A DNA stretch of 8,691 nt from DASYSA01 sp036003885 (GTDB lineage: Bacteria; Acidobacteriota; Blastocatellia; UBA7656): contig DASYSA010000175.1 of the NCBI GenBank assembly GCA_036003885.1, forward strand, positions 1 to 8,691. The letters are read 5' to 3'. The translations under genes were made by a program, and so were the position numbers. Below the pieces are notes generated by a model. It ran no database searches and was not told where the DNA came from. It saw only the letters and a program-made list of their open reading frames with translations. This document shows positions 7,801 through 8,691 of the stretch, in pieces (position 1 is the first letter of the stretch; every line of letters starts with the position of its first letter).

Positions 7801-8299
7801 CAGAATCCACCGGGTGGGGATGCAAGTCACCGGCGAGGGCAAAGACGCCGGCCTCCGCGTCGAAGACCGGCGATAGTTCGATGATCGGGATGTCGCGCTC
7901 GCAGGCTACGATTCTGGCCGGTGAGTCCATGCCGGACCAAAGAATCAGCGCTTTCGGATTCAAATCGGATAGAAAGAAATCGTATTCCTTGACTTGATAG
8001 GCTGGGTTAAGGGGAGCGCAGGTGGCGCCGGCGGCCACGGCCAAAAAGGCCACGGCCATCTCCGGGCCATTGGGAAGCGCCAGAGCAACGCGGTCGTGCC
8101 GCCGCACACCCATTGCGTTGAGCTTTTTCACCGTATCGTCAATCTGGTGATGCAGACGGTTGTAGGTGAGTGGAATGCGGTCCGGGGCGGCAATGGCGGC
8201 GGCTTCAGGGGTAAGTCTCGCTTGGGTCTCAACTAGCTGAGAAATACACAAATCCGGCGGCGAGTCGGTCGAGCCGGTCATTGGGCCAACAGGAGACAT
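4865..8299 (-). CDS. NRPS protein B: acyl-CoA-ligase-like A domain, PCP, C-terminal condensation domain
   Basis: A 1144-residue NRPS with unusual order A-PCP-C. Residues about 15-525 are an AMP-forming adenylation domain: LHTSGTTSRPK phosphate-binding loop at 178-188, EAYGMTEASHQ at 319-329, RTGD at 399-402, hinge/A8 region GRLKEVINRGGEKISP at about 416-431, and A10 lysine in GPTGKSQR at about 508. The FHIHGL stretch, the phrase TWYTAVPTMHQ and GRLKEVINRGGEKISP resemble the oxalate-CoA ligase (Pcs60/AAE3) and acyl-CoA ligase group. At the A4 site an Asp normally binds the substrate amino group; here FHIHGL gives His224, so an amino acid substrate is unlikely. The PCP follows (LGGDSL, Ser569). 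A condensation domain spans about 646-1080 with an intact catalytic HHIAFDG at 778-784. The protein ends in RRARLSAAKRALLEKRMRG, a linker normally found before a C domain. The start at 8299 was chosen for its GGAGG; it lies 25 bases after the stop of protein A. Likely role, by inference: loading a carboxylic acid starter and condensing it with a downstream aminoacyl-PCP. Confidence 0.93.
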   Translation of the reverse strand: MSPVGPMTGSTDSPPDLCISQLVETQARLTPEAAAIAAPDRIPLTYNRLHHQIDDTVKKLNAMGVRRHDRVALALPNGPEMAVAFLAVAAGATCAPLNPAYQVKEYDFFLSDLNPKALILWSGMDSPARIVACERDIPIIELSPVFDAEAGVFALAGDLHPHPVDSGFMQPDDAALVLHTSGTTSRPKIIPLTHSNICSSAHNIRMALELVRSDHCLNVMPLFHIHGLIGAVLSTLAAGASVVCTPDFYAPEFFDWMEEFRPTWYTAVPTMHQAILARAVSGREVIAHCPLRFIRSSSSRLPPRVMTELENVFNTPVIEAYGMTEASHQIASNPLPPRQRKAGSVGLAAGPEVAVMDDAGHLRRPEEVGEIVIRGANVTQGYENDSTLNERAFTEGWLRTGDQGYLDSDGYLFITGRLKEVINRGGEKISPHEVDEALMNHPAIAQAVTFPVPHGKLGEDIAAAIVLRENAAATEREIQDFAAARLADFKVPRRVIIVDAIPQGPTGKSQRVGLAEKLGLRASEGPDARAAYTAPRTPIEEKLSEIWSEILAVQRVGVDDNFFQLGGDSLLATQVISRVREALHTELSFVSFFETPTVASLAAAVARSQIENAQRQKIAQRLPALENISGRSSDESIPRRINRVSAPLSFAQERLWFLDQMEPGSPAYNRPANFRLVGRLNARALKLSLSEIVRRHETLRTRFVVESGKPVQVISPAWALTLSLVDLYEYPAPEREIRAQALAAEEAQLPFDLGQGPLMRSTLLRLGEEDHILLLTIHHIAFDGWSLSVLARELVALYQAFCAGYPQLLPELPIQYADYAHWQRQWLQGDVLQTQLAYWKRQVVGVPVLDLPTDRPRPPVQTFRGARQPLVLSGRLTEELKLLSRREGVTPFMSLLTAFTTLLYGYTGQDDIAVGTFIINRNRAETEGLIGFFINNLVLRTDLAGNPSFRELLARVRTVALTAYAHQDLPFEKLLEQLRPERDKSRTPLFQVMLVLQNTPGSALDLPGLTSSSYTAAQSTRANFDLTLWMSDGIEGLTGVLEYNADLFDAVSMTRMLENFQFLLEAMVADPDQHLSTLSISLVRERRRISARGNDTEAIFPVDAQVDRDANPADDTAERQAQLSQRRARLSAAKRALLEKRMRG
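4870..4925 (-). repeat. Junction linker repeat, copy at C-terminus of protein B
   Basis: This copy encodes RRARLSAAKRALLEKRMRG immediately before the TAG stop of protein B at 4867-4865. Such a basic, leucine-rich segment normally precedes a condensation domain (as in proteins C and D), so finding it as a C-terminus is out of place. It suggests the boundary between B and C arose by breakage or duplication inside a PCP-to-C linker. Confidence 0.85.
5063..6364 (-). repeat. Condensation domain paralogue, copy in protein B
   Basis: This is the partner of the repeat at 3422-4717. The same motifs appear in the same order, with catalytic HHIAFDG in place of HHIISDG. The copy ends with a short relic of a C-to-A linker (ERRRISARGNDTEAIFPVD, comparable to the ERQQLLVEWNDTKTNYPQN that leads into the A domain of protein C), but no A domain follows. 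Confidence 0.8.
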
Positions 8300-8307
8300 G
8301 GTCGGTT

Positions 8308-8312
8308 CCTCC
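8308..8312 (-). promoter_or_regulatory. Ribosome binding site that decides the start of protein B
   Basis: The minus strand reads GGAGG here, 8 bases before the ATG at 8299-8297. The open frame could start further upstream at 8362, but that ATG lies inside the coding end of protein A and has only a poor AAGGG-like sequence 10 bases upstream. The GGAGG makes 8299 the best start. Confidence 0.8.
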
Positions 8313-8324
8313 GAGGACGCGAGA

Positions 8325-8691
8325 TTAGGAAGCCTCTCTGTCGACGAGAGACTCCGCCGCATCTTCGCTGAGCCCTTCTATCTCCTCAAGGAGGATTTCC
8401 TCTACCGCCAGCGCGAGTTCTTCAATCGTTGGTTTTTCGAACAGGGTGCGCAGGGGAATCTCAGCCTGGAAGGTGTCGCGCACCCGGAACATGATCTGCG
8501 TGGCTAAAAGAGAATGGCCGCCGAGGTCGAAGAAATTGTCCTGGACACCGATCGGTTCGACACCGAGGACCTGGGCCCAGATCTCCGCCAGTAGTTTTTC
8601 CGTTGGAGAGCGGGGCGCGACAAATGGTTTGTTGAGTTCCGGTCGGGTTCCGTCCGGTGTGGGCAGGGCGTGGCGGTCTACCTTCCCATGA
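8325..8691 (-). CDS. NRPS protein A, 3' end (A-domain tail and terminal PCP), partial
   Basis: The last 121 residues of an NRPS protein whose gene continues beyond the right edge. The visible part opens with HGKVDRHAL, the A10 motif of an adenylation domain with its catalytic lysine. A short linker follows, then a peptidyl carrier domain with the phosphopantetheine attachment motif DNFFDLGGHSLLATQ; the modified serine is visible residue 60 (codon 8513-8511). The protein ends about 45 residues after the carrier domain helix region in an acidic tail (EEILLEEIEGLSEDAAESL) and a TAA stop at 8327-8325. That tail may serve as a C-terminal docking helix, which is inference. No condensation, epimerase or thioesterase domain follows, so the chain must pass to a C domain on another protein. 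The next gene starts 25 bases downstream in a different frame. Substrate specificity cannot be read because the A-domain core is outside the window. Confidence 0.95.
   Translation of the reverse strand, partial: HGKVDRHALPTPDGTRPELNKPFVAPRSPTEKLLAEIWAQVLGVEPIGVQDNFFDLGGHSLLATQIMFRVRDTFQAEIPLRTLFEKPTIEELALAVEEILLEEIEGLSEDAAESLVDREAS

Noticed and set aside
8300..8362. Upstream start at 8362 for protein B
   Set aside because: It would overlap the coding end of protein A and adds residues with no domain match. The ATG at 8299 has GGAGG 8 bases upstream.

Overview
The window is a stretch of a nonribosomal peptide synthetase (NRPS) gene cluster. Every supported gene lies on the minus strand, so transcription runs from the right edge to the left. 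The genes are tightly packed: gaps are 25 and 18 bases, one junction is an ATGA overlap, and one small ORF is followed by TAG TGA ATG. This is consistent with a single operon. No non-coding stretch exceeds 100 bases, and I see no tRNA, rRNA, CRISPR array, insertion sequence or clear terminator. The moderately high GC and the style of the NRPS linkers would fit Acidobacteriota, Cyanobacteria, Chloroflexi or Myxococcota. I cannot place the organism from this window.

Layout in transcription order: (A) 8691-8325, the 3' end of an NRPS gene, holding the tail of an adenylation (A) domain and a terminal carrier protein (PCP). (B) 8299-4865, a 1144-residue protein with architecture A-PCP-C, whose A domain resembles acyl-CoA ligases and oxalate-CoA ligases (Pcs60/AAE3) rather than amino-acid-activating domains. 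(C) 4846-590, a 1418-residue C-A-PCP-TE termination module. (stub) 593-510, a 27-codon ORF matching the N-terminal half of an MbtH-like protein and then stopping. (D) 506-1, the start of a further NRPS protein that opens with a condensation domain and runs off the left edge.

The modules do not read as a simple colinear assembly line. Protein A ends in a PCP, but protein B begins with an A domain and has no upstream condensation domain. Protein B ends in a condensation domain, but protein C also begins with one, so two C domains face a single A-PCP. The thioesterase sits mid-cluster and is followed by another C-domain protein. B probably loads a carboxylic acid starter, C adds one residue and releases the product, and D either acts earlier than its position suggests or belongs to a second branch.

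The observations most worth follow-up are the MbtH half-gene wedged between two NRPS genes, the orphan C-terminal condensation domain with a sequence scar suggesting loss of an A-PCP pair, an in-frame heptanucleotide repeat inside the A domain of protein C, and the acyl-ligase-like A domain in B. I did not find a clearly new kind of system; what is here is an unusually arranged NRPS cluster.
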